The translations under genes were made by a program, and so were the position numbers. The notes under the pieces are model-generated. The model was not told where the DNA came from and did not search any database. It worked only from the letters and a program-made list of their open reading frames with translations. A stretch of DNA of 64,000 bases from Butyrivibrio sp. MC2021 (GTDB lineage Bacteria; Bacillota; Clostridia; Lachnospirales; Lachnospiraceae). The DNA is taken from contig NZ_JHXX01000004.1 in assembly GCF_000621605.1 (NCBI RefSeq), positions 248,001-312,000 on the forward strand, written 5' to 3'. Of the stretch, positions 46,732 through 55,760 are shown one piece after another; position 1 is the first letter of the stretch, and every line of letters starts with the position of its first letter.

Positions 46732-48444
46732 TCAACCGTTAATGTATCCTGCGATAACATCCCAGATCTCACCGGTCTCCATGCCAAGGCACCACTCTGC
46801 GATTCCCGCGATATTATGATGCTGCATGGACTGGATCTTCTGGGTCATGGACTCTGCGTCCTCCATCCAGATCTGGTGAAGGCCCTTGCCGTCTGTGAAT
46901 TCGCCGTAGTTCTGGCCTGTCTCTGCATCCCAGGTCATCTGGATATTGTGATTGGATATATACTCTTTTGCAATCTGCATGGACACTGCCTCGCTGGAAA
47001 GCTTGCCGTCGGCGGTGTGCCAGATTCTTGTGTAAAAAGGAACTGCGTTGATGACCTTGGAGGCATCAACCTTCTCAACTGCCTTGATGATGCCGTTCTC
47101 AACATAACCAAGGGAAGCCACGGAACCGGCCTCTGCGCTGCCGGCATAGTGCTCATCATAGCCCATGATGATGACATAATCCGCCATAACGCCCTGTTCC
47201 TTCAGATTGTAATGGTCGTTGAAATTCATGGGAACATAGTTATCTATTGATAAAACAAGTCCGTTTTTCCTGCAGGCAATGGAAAGCTCACGGAAAAACT
47301 GGGTGTAATTCTGTCCATCCTCTGTGGCGATGCTCTCAAAGTCGAGATTAACGCCGTCTGCCCCTACGTTGACGCACTCGCTGACAACTGCGTCTATCAT
47401 GCGGGCTCTGTTCTCTGCTGTGGAAAGAGCCTCTGAAGTAGAAACTCCCTCACCTGCGTTGAAGTTATTAAAGAGAGCCCAAACCTCAAGGCCCTTGTTG
47501 TGGGCTCTGTCCACGTAGCTCTTGGAAGCAATGTTGGAAACAGTTCCGTCACTGGCTGAAATGTAGAACCAGGTGGGAGAAATAACATTGAGGCTCTTGG
47601 TGCCCGCGATGTAGTCCTCAAGGGTATCATTGCCGCCGGCGCCTCCCAGGTTGTGGAAGCCCAGGTTGATCTTGTGATCTCTTGAAATAGAGGTGTACTC
47701 AGGCTCTGCATAGTCTGTCACAGGAATAGGTGTGCGGGTGGTCTGATCGCTGAGTCTCTTGTTCTCCACGTATCCGATAAAAGAGTTCTCGCTCTTAACC
47801 TTGCTCCAGTTCTCAAGCTCCTCCAGGACAACAACGGTGTCGCCCTTCTGGACCTCCTCGAGAACCTCGCTCTTAACTCCGCCGCGAAGTCTTATCTGTG
47901 TGTTCTTATTAATAGTAGCGACGGTCTCTTCCTCCCAGACTGTATCAAGCTGCATATGATAGCCGTCGTCAAAAAACTCATAGCCGAAGTTGGTATATTT
48001 CTGTACGTAATCAAGGGCAACAAAAAGGCTGTCAGAATCAGCGCCGTCTCCCATCCTTGCGATGGTATATCCCTCATCCTGGGTGTTTCCTTCAGAATCA
48101 GTCCAGGTGGTGCCGCCCACGGGGGCTGTGATCACCCTGTCGGGAAGTGTGTATAAAAGGGCGTTGTCAGCCTTACCGAAATAAAATCTGTCATTTAACA
48201 GTTTCTGAACAAGAGAAAACTCCATGTAGAGTCTGCCGTCGTAGTTTCTGGCCTTCTCATCGATCCTCACATTGCCGTGAATAATGGCCACATCATTGTC
48301 CGAGGTAACTTTAAAATACTCGTCAAGATTGGCCTTCTCTGAGCTGTAGGAATATTTCTGCATGTACAACTGACCGGCGTAGATACCGCCGATGATCAAA
48401 ATAAGGGCGATTATAATAATCGCCGGAATCACTTTCTTTTTCAT
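46732..48444 (-). CDS. Glycoside hydrolase family 18 protein with SH3-like domain, membrane-anchored
   Basis: A 570-residue protein. An N-terminal signal anchor (about 5-27) is followed by a region of unknown fold (30-175), an SH3-like segment (about 185-235: TQIRLRGGVKSEVLEEVQKGDTVVVLEELENWSKVKSE) and a GH18 barrel (about 255-570). The catalytic DXXDXDXE motif appears as ADGVNLDFESI (about residue 375), with the general-acid Glu present. Relatives such as SleL/YaaH hydrolyse peptidoglycan in spores or vegetative wall. It is the first gene of a run with tRNA modification, pentose/uracil salvage and a second wall hydrolase. Confidence 0.93.
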   Translation of the reverse strand: MKKKVIPAIIIIALILIIGGIYAGQLYMQKYSYSSEKANLDEYFKVTSDNDVAIIHGNVRIDEKARNYDGRLYMEFSLVQKLLNDRFYFGKADNALLYTLPDRVITAPVGGTTWTDSEGNTQDEGYTIARMGDGADSDSLFVALDYVQKYTNFGYEFFDDGYHMQLDTVWEEETVATINKNTQIRLRGGVKSEVLEEVQKGDTVVVLEELENWSKVKSENSFIGYVENKRLSDQTTRTPIPVTDYAEPEYTSISRDHKINLGFHNLGGAGGNDTLEDYIAGTKSLNVISPTWFYISASDGTVSNIASKSYVDRAHNKGLEVWALFNNFNAGEGVSTSEALSTAENRARMIDAVVSECVNVGADGVNLDFESIATEDGQNYTQFFRELSIACRKNGLVLSIDNYVPMNFNDHYNLKEQGVMADYVIIMGYDEHYAGSAEAGSVASLGYVENGIIKAVEKVDASKVINAVPFYTRIWHTADGKLSSEAVSMQIAKEYISNHNIQMTWDAETGQNYGEFTDGKGLHQIWMEDAESMTQKIQSMQHHNIAGIAEWCLGMETGEIWDVIAGYING

Positions 48445-48471
48445 GTTCTAGCTCCTTTACAATCGCCCTTC

Positions 48472-48500
48472 AGTATACCATAATATTAAGTTTACGTCAT
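48472..48500 (-). promoter_or_regulatory. Promoter of the GH18-sua5-rpiB-upp-deaminase-SleB run
   Basis: On the minus strand ATGACG, 17 bases, TATACT, with TGG before the -10 (extended). It ends about 28 nt upstream of the GH18 start. Confidence 0.7.
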
Positions 48501-48718
48501 TAAATCTAACCCAATTTGCTCCAGATGAGAGGCGGGGTCCTCTTTCTAAAAATTTAATTTGATCGAATTTACTTCCGTCTCCGGCCAAAAGGCTCATTTA
48601 TGTGATAAATTCCTGAAAAACTTTGTCGAGAAGGAAAAAAAATTTGACGTATTTTAATATGCTGAGATGTCCACCTGCAAGCCCTCCCACTTTTTGGACG
48701 TTTTCACGCACCAAATAT

Positions 48719-49131
48719 GGTATAATTTAATCAGAAAGATACTAAATGTTTTTATCGTTTTTTGTCTTCTAAATAAATACTTGCTACTGTGTTAGTAGAT
48801 AATTGTTGTTTGATGTAAAAAATCCGGGGAATTTTTTAAGAAACTAACTGTAAGACATCTTATGCGGGGGCATAAGAAAAAATGAAAAGTTAGAACAGTA
48901 AATTCTCCTGATATCGGCCTCCTTTCCGGACTTCCGGTTTCAGGCAGGCACCTCACAAGAAATATGATATCAGGAAATTCTTAAGATTTACCGTCGAAAT
49001 TTCTTAAGATTTCCTTAAGATTGTGAATTTTAGGACACATTTTACTCAAATATGACGATATATCTATTGACATAGTACAGAGTATCACTTAGTATCTATG
49101 TATTCACAAGTCAGGAAAGGAGGTAGGCATC
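48719..49131 (+). other. Long structured leader of mecA, or an independent small RNA
   Basis: The 687-nt gap between GH18 and mecA has no gene. An extended -10 promoter TGG-TATAAT lies at about 48719-48729. Downstream are a CTTATGC/GCATAAG hairpin (about 48860-48877), a pair TCCTGATATC (48906-48915) / GATATCAGGA closing about 50 nt, and AT-rich direct repeats TTCTTAAGATTT (about 48977-49020). A second promoter lies near mecA at 49067-49095. The first transcript could be an sRNA or a roughly 400-nt mRNA leader. Confidence 0.45.
49067..49095 (+). promoter_or_regulatory. Sigma-A promoter of mecA
   Basis: TTGACA, 17 bases, TAGTAT, with the start site expected about 30 nt before the ATG at 49132 and a strong AAAGGAGG site. 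Confidence 0.75.
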
Positions 49132-49929
49132 ATGAAAATTGAAAAAGTTAATGACCATCAAATCAGATGCACACTTACCAGAGATGATCTTGCGAAGCGC
49201 GACCTTAAGATTACAGAGCTTGCATACGGAACGGACAAGGCAAAAGAGCTTTTCCAGGATATGATGCAGCAGGCGAATTTACAATACGGCTTTGACGCAG
49301 AGGACACTCCTCTGATGATCGAGGCAATCCCAATCAATTCAGAATGTATAGTCCTTATTATTACCAAGGTTGAGGATCCGGAAGAGCTTGATACCAGATT
49401 TTCCAACTTCGCTCCATCGGTTCACGAGGATGACGAGGAAGAGGACGAGTACTACGACGAGGATGAGGAATACGACGAGGAGGAAGAGGAAGACGAGGAT
49501 GTCATGGGCCTGTTCAAACGCTTACAGCGCAGCAACATGCAGGATTTTCTCGATTCACCTCTCAAGGGAGCTTCAGATAACAAGAAGGTAAAAGAAAAGA
49601 CCACCGGCCCCAAGAAAAAGGGAACTCCCGGCAGGAAGGGCTCCAAGATCTTCTCCTTCAATTCACTTCATGAAGTAACAAGGTTCGCTACAATAGTCAG
49701 CAGGAAATTCGACGGAATCAACACCCTGTACAAGAATGAAGTAAACGGCAAGTTCTACCTGATTCTTCACCAGGGCAACATAGAGGACGGCATGTTCGCC
49801 AATATCTGCTCACTTCTTACCGAATACGGCAAGACAGAGCTGGGCAGCACTGCAGAACAGTCCTATTTGGACGAGCACTTCTCTATCGTCATTAAGGACA
49901 ACGCTGTACAGGCATTATCAAAATTATAA
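49132..49929 (+). CDS. mecA: Adaptor protein MecA
   Basis: A 265-residue adaptor that delivers substrates to the ClpC/ClpP protease. The N-terminal substrate-binding domain (MKIEKVNDHQIRCTLTRDDLAKRDLKI...) covers about 1-90, and the C-terminal Clp-binding domain is at about 170-265 (IFSFNSLHEVTRFA...). The linker is unusual: about 25 almost purely acidic residues with Tyr (DDEEEDEYYDEDEEYDEEEE) and then a Lys-rich stretch. The acidic run is 7-8 codons of GAG/GAA/GAC repeats, which may vary in length. It has its own promoter and terminator. Confidence 0.92.
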   Translation: MKIEKVNDHQIRCTLTRDDLAKRDLKITELAYGTDKAKELFQDMMQQANLQYGFDAEDTPLMIEAIPINSECIVLIITKVEDPEELDTRFSNFAPSVHEDDEEEDEYYDEDEEYDEEEEEDEDVMGLFKRLQRSNMQDFLDSPLKGASDNKKVKEKTTGPKKKGTPGRKGSKIFSFNSLHEVTRFATIVSRKFDGINTLYKNEVNGKFYLILHQGNIEDGMFANICSLLTEYGKTELGSTAEQSYLDEHFSIVIKDNAVQALSKL

Positions 49930-49944
49930 TTGGTCATTTATCAT

Positions 49945-49977
49945 GAGGACACCGCATTGCGGCGTCCTCATTTTTTT
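49945..49977 (+). terminator. Intrinsic terminator of mecA
   Basis: GAGGAC-CCGC pairs with GCGG-GTCCTC (49945-49969), followed by TTTTTTT. Confidence 0.9.
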
Positions 49978-49980
49978 GCA

Positions 49981-50095
49981 ATCGAGTAGGCTGACTCCTA
50001 CTCGATTTCGCACACGAACATTCCGCATTTCATGCTCCATGTTCTTACGACCGGCAAATGAATTTGTATGCAAGCATCCATTCGCTTGCCGGTCT
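49981..50095. repeat. Two long hairpins between mecA and nifJ
   Basis: AATCGAGTAG pairs with CTACTCGATT (49980-50008). GACCGGCAA pairs with TTGCCGGTC (about 50050-50094) around a 28-nt loop. Neither has a T-tract, so they are not standard terminators. Confidence 0.6.
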
Positions 50096-50103
50096 TGTGC
50101 TAC

Positions 50104-50137
50104 AAAAAGAGGTGCCGCACAAAAGTGTGACACCTCT
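50104..50137 (-). terminator. Intrinsic terminator of nifJ
   Basis: AGAGGTG-CACAC pairs with GTGTG/CACCTCT over a TTTT loop on the minus strand, followed by TTTTTG, about 40 nt past the nifJ stop. Confidence 0.88.
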
Positions 50138-50175
50138 GATATTTTACCCTATTCAGGAATCAATACATTCCGGAA

Positions 50176-53100
50176 TTAGTTCTTGCCGTAAAGAGTAACC
50201 AGCTTCTCAAGATAAGCTCTGTGCTCCTTAGCGTGCTCAGCAGCTGCTGCGTTGAGCTTAGCTGCTCTCTCAGGATTCTTGAGCTTGAGTGAAAGGTATC
50301 TAACCTCACCGTCAAGGAAGCTCTGGAAGTCCTCTGTAGCAGGCTTGGAATCAAGAGTGAACTTGTTCTCTGCCTGAGGATTGAATCTGAACATATCCCA
50401 GTATCCTGTAGCTACAGCCTTCTTCTCCTCATCCATAACCTTGTTCATGCCGGCCTTAAGACCCTGGTTGATACAAGGAGCATAAGCGATGATAAGTGAA
50501 GGTCCCGGATAAGCCTCAGCCTCTTTGATTGCGTTGATGGTCTGCTGCATGTTAGCACCCATAGCGATCTGTGCTACATATACATAACCATAGCTCATTG
50601 CGATAGAAGCAAGGTCTTTCTGCTTGATCTCTTTTCCGCCTGCAGCGAACTGTGCAACAGCACCTGTAGGAGTAGCCTTAGATGACTGTCCACCTGTATT
50701 TGAGTAAACCTCAGTGTTTACAACGAGAACGTTAACATCCTTACCGGAAGCAAGTACGTGATCGAGACCACCAAATCCGATATCGAATGCCCATCCGTCA
50801 CCACCGAAGATCCACTGTGACTTCTTAGCAGCGAAGTCTTTGTTCTTGATGATGTACTTAGCTGCATCTGAGTTGTCGCCCTGAAGAGCCTCGATAAGAG
50901 CATCTGTAGCAGCTGAGTTCTCAGCACCATTTGAGAATGTATCAAGCCACTTCTGAGCAGCATCCTTAGCAGCGCCGCCAGCAGCAACTACGTTCTCTAC
51001 CTGCTCCTTGATAGCATCACGAAGTGCGTTCTGAGCAAGTACCATACCCATACCAAACTCTGCGTTATCCTCGAACAGTGAGTTATCCCATGCAGGACCC
51101 TGTCCCTTAGCATTTACAGTGTAAGGTGTTGAAGGTGAAGAGTTACCCCAGATTGATGTACATCCTGTAGCGTTAGCAACGTACATTCTGTCACCAAAGA
51201 GCTGAGTAACAAGTTTAACGTAAGGAGTCTCACCACAGCCTGCGCAAGCGCCTGAGAACTCAAGGAGTGGCTGCTTGAACTGTGAGCCCTTGATTGAAGT
51301 TTCACCAAACTTAGCAACAACATCTTCCTTAATAGGAAGTGTAACAGCATAATCGAAGTACTTCTGCTCGTCCTTGTTAGCTGCGATAGCACCCATCTTA
51401 AGAGTTTCAGCCTGCTTGTTACCAGGACATACATTTGCGCAAGATCCGCAACCTGTACAGTCAAGAGCAGAGATAACAACTGAGTACTTGTATCCATCCA
51501 TTCCAACGATAGGCTTGGTCTGAAGTCCCTCAGGAGCCTTAGCGATCTCATCGTCTGTCATAGCGATGGTTCTGATAGCAGCGTGAGGACATACGAGTGA
51601 ACAGAATCCACATCCGATACACTTCTCAGGATCCCACTTAGGAACGTTAACTGCGATACCTCTCTTCTCGTATGCAGCTGATCCTGAAGGTGTGTCACCA
51701 GCAACGTAAGGAAGAACATCTGAAACCTTAAGAGTGTTACCTTCCTGAGCGTTAACCTTGGACTGAATGTTGTTAACGAAATCAACAACGTCTTTTCTGG
51801 AGCCTTCAGCCTTCTTGAACTCAAGACCCTCATCCTGTGCATTAGCCCATGACTCAGGGATCTCTACCTTGATAAGGTTCTTAGGATCTGCACCGGCATC
51901 GATAGCATCCCAGTTCTTCTTAACAACATCTTCACCCTTACGGCCGTATGTCTTCTGAGCAGCGTCCTTCATGAACTTGATAGCGTCTGCTTCAGGAATG
52001 ATCTTGGTGATGTTGAAGAATGCTGACTGAAGAATTGTGTTAATTCTTGTAGGTCCCATTCCAACTTCAACACCGATCTTAGAACCGTTCATGATATAGA
52101 AGTTGATCTTGTGGTCATACATGAACTTCTTAACCTGTCCAGGAATCTCATTCTCAAGCTCTTCTACTGACCAAGGGCAGTTAAGAAGGAATGATCCTCC
52201 ATCAACAAGCTCCTGAACCATGTTGAACTTGCGGATGTATGAAGGATTGTGGCAAGCTACGAAGTCTGCCTTCTTGATGAGGTAAGTTGACTTGATAGGC
52301 TTCTTACCAAATCTAAGGTGAGACATTGTAACACCGCCTGACTTCTTAGAGTCATAATCGAAGTATGCCTGAGCATACATGTCTGTGTTATCACCAATGA
52401 TCTTGATGGAGTTCTTGTTAGCACCAACAGTACCGTCAGCACCAAGACCCCAGAACTTACAGTTAGTTGTTCCCTCAGGAGTTGTAACGAGAGGTGCACC
52501 TGCATCAAGTGAAAGATTTGTTACATCATCCTCGATACCGATTGTGAACTCTTCCTTCTTGTCGTTGTTGAATACAGCAACGATCTGAGCAGGAGTTGTA
52601 TCCTTGGAACCAAGACCATAACGTCCGCAGAATACAGGAACTGACTCGAACTTTGTTCCCTTAAGAGCTGCGATAACGTCAAGAGCGAGAGGCTCACGGT
52701 ATGAACCGGGCTCCTTAGTTCTGTCGAGAACTTCGATTCTCTTAACTGAATCAGGGATAGCATCAACAAGAGCCTTAGCTGAGAAAGGTCTGTAGAGACG
52801 AACCTTAACTACGCCGACCTTCTTGCCCTGCTTCTCAAGGTAATCGATGGTCTCTTCGATTGTATCATTTACAGAACCCATAGCTACGATAACTACCTCT
52901 GCGTTAGGATCGCCGTAGTAGTTGAAGAGCTTGTAATCTGTACCGATCTTAGCATTAACCTTGTCCATGTACTTCTGAACAATATCAGGAAGCTCGTTGT
53001 AACCTGTGTTGCAAGCTTCTCTTGTCTGGAAGAAGATATCAGGGTTCTGAGCTGAGCCCATCTGGCAAGGGTGATTAGGATTGAGTGCGCTAGCCTTGAA

Positions 53101-53706
53101 TGCATCAATTGCATCATGGTTAACCATCTCATCAAGATCCTTGTAATCCCAAACCTCGATCTTCTGGATCTCGTGTGATGTACGGAATCCATCGAAGAAG
53201 TTGATAAAAGGAATTCTGCCTTCGATTGCTGCGCAGTAAGCAACAGGTGTTAAGTCCATAACCTCCTGAACACTTGAATCGCAAAGCATAGCAGCACCGG
53301 TCTGGCGGCAAGCATATACGTCAGAGTGATCACCAAAGATGTTAAGAGCGTGGGAAGCTACGCAACGAGCTGATACGTTGAATACACCGGGAAGTCTCTC
53401 ACCGGCTACCTTGTAGATATCAGGGATCATAAGAAGAAGTCCCTGAGAAGCTGTGTATGTAGATGTAAGTGCACCTACTACAAGTGATCCGTGTACAGCA
53501 CCAGCTGCACCAGCCTCAGACTGCATCTCTGTAATCTGAACTGTTCTGCCGAAAATGTTCTTCTTTCCGGCTGTTGCCCATTCATCTACATGCTCAGGCA
53601 TAACAGATGATGGTGTGATTGGGTACATAGCGGCAACTTCTGTGAACGCATATGATGCATATGCGGCAGCTTCGTTACCGTCCATGGTTTTCATGTTTCT
53701 TGCCAT
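50176..53706 (-). CDS. nifJ: Pyruvate:ferredoxin (flavodoxin) oxidoreductase
   Basis: A 1176-residue single-chain PFOR that converts pyruvate and CoA to acetyl-CoA, CO2 and reduced ferredoxin, the central step to fermentation products. Domain order: pyruvate-binding domain I (YASYAFTEVAAMYPITPSSVM), domain II, the gamma-type domain III, EKR linker, the 2[4Fe-4S] domain with CIGCGFCSLVCPHAA and CTGCGSCANVCPG (about 690-770), and the thiamine-diphosphate domain (GDGWAFDIGFGGLDHVL, about 965; EVYSNTGGQSS). Cys of a third cluster lies in GACAGCGETPY. It is divergent from a ferredoxin gene, its likely electron acceptor. Confidence 0.98.
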   Translation of the reverse strand: MARNMKTMDGNEAAAYASYAFTEVAAMYPITPSSVMPEHVDEWATAGKKNIFGRTVQITEMQSEAGAAGAVHGSLVVGALTSTYTASQGLLLMIPDIYKVAGERLPGVFNVSARCVASHALNIFGDHSDVYACRQTGAAMLCDSSVQEVMDLTPVAYCAAIEGRIPFINFFDGFRTSHEIQKIEVWDYKDLDEMVNHDAIDAFKASALNPNHPCQMGSAQNPDIFFQTREACNTGYNELPDIVQKYMDKVNAKIGTDYKLFNYYGDPNAEVVIVAMGSVNDTIEETIDYLEKQGKKVGVVKVRLYRPFSAKALVDAIPDSVKRIEVLDRTKEPGSYREPLALDVIAALKGTKFESVPVFCGRYGLGSKDTTPAQIVAVFNNDKKEEFTIGIEDDVTNLSLDAGAPLVTTPEGTTNCKFWGLGADGTVGANKNSIKIIGDNTDMYAQAYFDYDSKKSGGVTMSHLRFGKKPIKSTYLIKKADFVACHNPSYIRKFNMVQELVDGGSFLLNCPWSVEELENEIPGQVKKFMYDHKINFYIMNGSKIGVEVGMGPTRINTILQSAFFNITKIIPEADAIKFMKDAAQKTYGRKGEDVVKKNWDAIDAGADPKNLIKVEIPESWANAQDEGLEFKKAEGSRKDVVDFVNNIQSKVNAQEGNTLKVSDVLPYVAGDTPSGSAAYEKRGIAVNVPKWDPEKCIGCGFCSLVCPHAAIRTIAMTDDEIAKAPEGLQTKPIVGMDGYKYSVVISALDCTGCGSCANVCPGNKQAETLKMGAIAANKDEQKYFDYAVTLPIKEDVVAKFGETSIKGSQFKQPLLEFSGACAGCGETPYVKLVTQLFGDRMYVANATGCTSIWGNSSPSTPYTVNAKGQGPAWDNSLFEDNAEFGMGMVLAQNALRDAIKEQVENVVAAGGAAKDAAQKWLDTFSNGAENSAATDALIEALQGDNSDAAKYIIKNKDFAAKKSQWIFGGDGWAFDIGFGGLDHVLASGKDVNVLVVNTEVYSNTGGQSSKATPTGAVAQFAAGGKEIKQKDLASIAMSYGYVYVAQIAMGANMQQTINAIKEAEAYPGPSLIIAYAPCINQGLKAGMNKVMDEEKKAVATGYWDMFRFNPQAENKFTLDSKPATEDFQSFLDGEVRYLSLKLKNPERAAKLNAAAAEHAKEHRAYLEKLVTLYGKN

Positions 53707-53876
53707 TTTGTTTCCTCCTACCTTGTTTTAGGGTTTGTATTTGAATAAAAATATTCGTACAAATTTCCTTTTGGCAGTTTATTTGTAAAAATGCACACAA
53801 AAATCCGTTCACACTTTTTTCCTCCCTAGAAAAACAGATGTGACGGGTATTTCGCGCGTATTCTGCCGTATTCAAT

Positions 53877-53904
53877 AGTATCATCAAAACCATACACATG
53901 TCAA
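53877..53904 (-). promoter_or_regulatory. Probable nifJ promoter
   Basis: On the minus strand TTGACA, 16 bases, GATACT. It gives a 5' leader of about 165 nt before the ATG at 53706. The rest of the 429-nt gap shows little beyond the ferredoxin promoter. Confidence 0.65.
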
Positions 53905-54024
53905 TGTTTTCAAGGCTTTACGGGGAATTTGTGTAAGCGTTTACATATTCAGTCTTTTTCTGTATTATCTGCCAATTTACCAAATTTTAATGATTTCAAC
54001 TGAAAAAACTTTTCGTTAATACTA

Positions 54025-54053
54025 TTGCTTAAACAGTTTTCTTATATTATGAT
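54025..54053 (+). promoter_or_regulatory. Ferredoxin gene promoter
   Basis: TTGCTT, 17 bases, TATGAT, about 75 nt before the ferredoxin ATG. Confidence 0.7.
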
Positions 54054-54135
54054 AAATAAGTATCAAAGGTTGGTGTGGCAAGCCCAGCCGTGTAATGGTG
54101 CAAATAATTAAGTGTTTACGGAAGGAGATTATACT

Positions 54136-54306
54136 ATGGCATACGTTATTAGTGATGGTTGCATCAGCTGTGGATCATGCGCAGCTCAGTGCCCTGTTTC
54201 AGCTATTTCTCAGGGAGACGCTCAGTACGTTATTGATGCTGATACTTGCATCGATTGCGGTTCTTGCGCAGCTCAGTGCCCTGTTTCAGCCATCTCACAG
54301 GGTTAA
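54136..54306 (+). CDS. 2[4Fe-4S] ferredoxin, clostridial type
   Basis: A 56-residue ferredoxin from the ATG at 54136 (GAAGGAGATTATACT upstream). Two cluster motifs, CISCGSCAAQCP and CIDCGSCAAQCP, each end in PVSAISQG and are almost exact duplicates, showing the ancient internal repeat. It carries low-potential electrons, probably from the divergent PFOR to hydrogenase, Rnf or flavodoxin-type acceptors elsewhere. Confidence 0.98.
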   Translation: MAYVISDGCISCGSCAAQCPVSAISQGDAQYVIDADTCIDCGSCAAQCPVSAISQG

Positions 54307-54321
54307 TTGAAACCAAAATAT

Positions 54322-54358
54322 AAAGCAGCTTTCGAGGTTACTCGAATAGCTGCTTTTT
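54322..54358 (+). terminator. Intrinsic terminator of the ferredoxin gene
   Basis: AAAGCAGCT pairs with AGCTGCTTT, with an inner TCGAG/CTCGA, followed by a T-rich tail. Confidence 0.85.
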
Positions 54359-54363
54359 TCATG

Positions 54364-54438
54364 CGCAAACATGGAGCGAGGACATAAAAATAGCAGCCAA
54401 TTGGCTGCTATTTTTAATGTCCTCGCTCCATGTTTGCG
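54364..54438. terminator. 75-nt near-perfect palindrome overlapping the dnaB stop codon
   Basis: The two arms of about 37 nt are identical except for one extra A. The inner part AAAAATAGCAGCCAATT/AATTGGCTGCTATTTTT works as a terminator in either direction. The outer part (CGCAAACATGGAGCGAGGACAT) repeats the last codons of dnaB in inverted form, so the end of the coding region is itself base-paired. Confidence 0.85.
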
Positions 54439-55757
54439 AACTTAGTATATTCAGGAAGCCATAATAAATCTATGGTTCCGATAGGTCCACTTCTCTGCTT
54501 GGCAATGATTATCTCCGCCACGCCCTTTTTCTCAGAATCCTTATTATAGTAATCATCACGATAGATGAACATAACCATATCTGCGTCCTGCTCGATGGCT
54601 CCGGACTCACGAAGGTCGGAAAGCATGGGCCTGTGGTCAGGTCTTGACTCAACGGCACGGGACAGCTGTGACAGTGCGATTACGGGAACGTCCAGCTCTC
54701 TGGCAAGGGCCTTCAGGGATCTGGAAATCTCTGAGATCTCCTGCTGTCTTGACTCGGAGCTCTTTCCGCCGCCACCGCTCATGAGCTGAAGGTAGTCGAT
54801 CATGATGAGGTTCAGGCCAAATTCCATCTTGTACTTACGGCACTTGGAACGAAGCTCCTGGATGGTGATACCGGGAGTGTCGTCGATGATGAGCTTGGAA
54901 GCTCCAACAACATCAGCGCTCTCGATGAGCTTCTCCCAGTCCATGTCGGACATGTTACCGGTTCTGATGTGCTGGGAGTCTACGTGGGACTCCATGGCAA
55001 GGAGACGGTTAACCAGCTGCTCCTTACTCATCTCCAGTGAGAAGATGGCTATGCACTTGCCGTCGTGGAAGGCCATGTGCTCCGCTATATTAAGTACGAA
55101 AGCGGTCTTACCCATGGCGGGACGGGCCGCAATCAGAATAAGCTCTGATGGATGGAAGCCTGCGGTCTTGTAATCAAGATCCAGAAATCCTGTGGAAAGA
55201 CCGGTAACATTGCCCTTCATCTTGCTGGCCATCTCAATGCTGTTAAGGGCATTCATAACTACCTGGTCAATGGAAACAAAGTCCCCGGCGCTTCTCTTCT
55301 GGGTTATCTTGAAAACATCCTTCTCAACGTCATTGAGAAGTCCCTCGATATCCTCCTGATTGGTATAGCAGTTATTGATGGTATCCTCACTGACTTTGAT
55401 AAGTTTTCTCAGTGTGGATTTGTCCGCCACGATCTGAGCGTAATACTTGACATTGGCGGAAGTGGGAACCGCTGAAACCAGCTCACCGATATACTCTACA
55501 CTGCTGACCTGAGGCGGAACATTCTTTTCCCTGAGCCTGTTCTGAAGGGTTACCACGTCTACGGCACTGCCCTCTCTGTTAAGCTCAACCATGGTCTCAA
55601 AAAGAGTACCCAGCTGTCTGTTGTAAAAGTCCTCCGGATTGACAATCTCCGCAGCCACTTCAATGGCATCCTTGTCTATGAGCATGGCTCCCACCACCGA
55701 TTGTTCGGCTTCAAGACTGTTGGGGGCCACTCTTTTTAAGAGTTGTTCTTCCGGCAT
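54414..55757 (-). CDS. dnaB: Replicative DNA helicase DnaB
   Basis: The 447 residues are standard. The N-terminal domain (PNSLEAEQSVVGAMLIDKDAI) binds primase. The RecA-like motor has Walker A IAARPAMGKTAFVLNIAEH (about 210), Walker B LIMIDYLQLMSGG (about 320), and HRPMLSDLRESGAIEQDADMVMFIYRDDYY. It starts 3 nt after rplI in the gdpP-rplI-dnaB run usual for Firmicutes. The last codons lie inside a palindrome. Confidence 0.98.
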   Translation of the reverse strand: MPEEQLLKRVAPNSLEAEQSVVGAMLIDKDAIEVAAEIVNPEDFYNRQLGTLFETMVELNREGSAVDVVTLQNRLREKNVPPQVSSVEYIGELVSAVPTSANVKYYAQIVADKSTLRKLIKVSEDTINNCYTNQEDIEGLLNDVEKDVFKITQKRSAGDFVSIDQVVMNALNSIEMASKMKGNVTGLSTGFLDLDYKTAGFHPSELILIAARPAMGKTAFVLNIAEHMAFHDGKCIAIFSLEMSKEQLVNRLLAMESHVDSQHIRTGNMSDMDWEKLIESADVVGASKLIIDDTPGITIQELRSKCRKYKMEFGLNLIMIDYLQLMSGGGGKSSESRQQEISEISRSLKALARELDVPVIALSQLSRAVESRPDHRPMLSDLRESGAIEQDADMVMFIYRDDYYNKDSEKKGVAEIIIAKQRSGPIGTIDLLWLPEYTKFANMERGH

Positions 55758-55760
55758 AAT

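Noticed and set aside
54095..54310. 71-residue frame overlapping the ferredoxin in another frame
   Set aside because: The ferredoxin frame has both complete cluster motifs and the ribosome site; the other is Leu/Ser-rich shadow.
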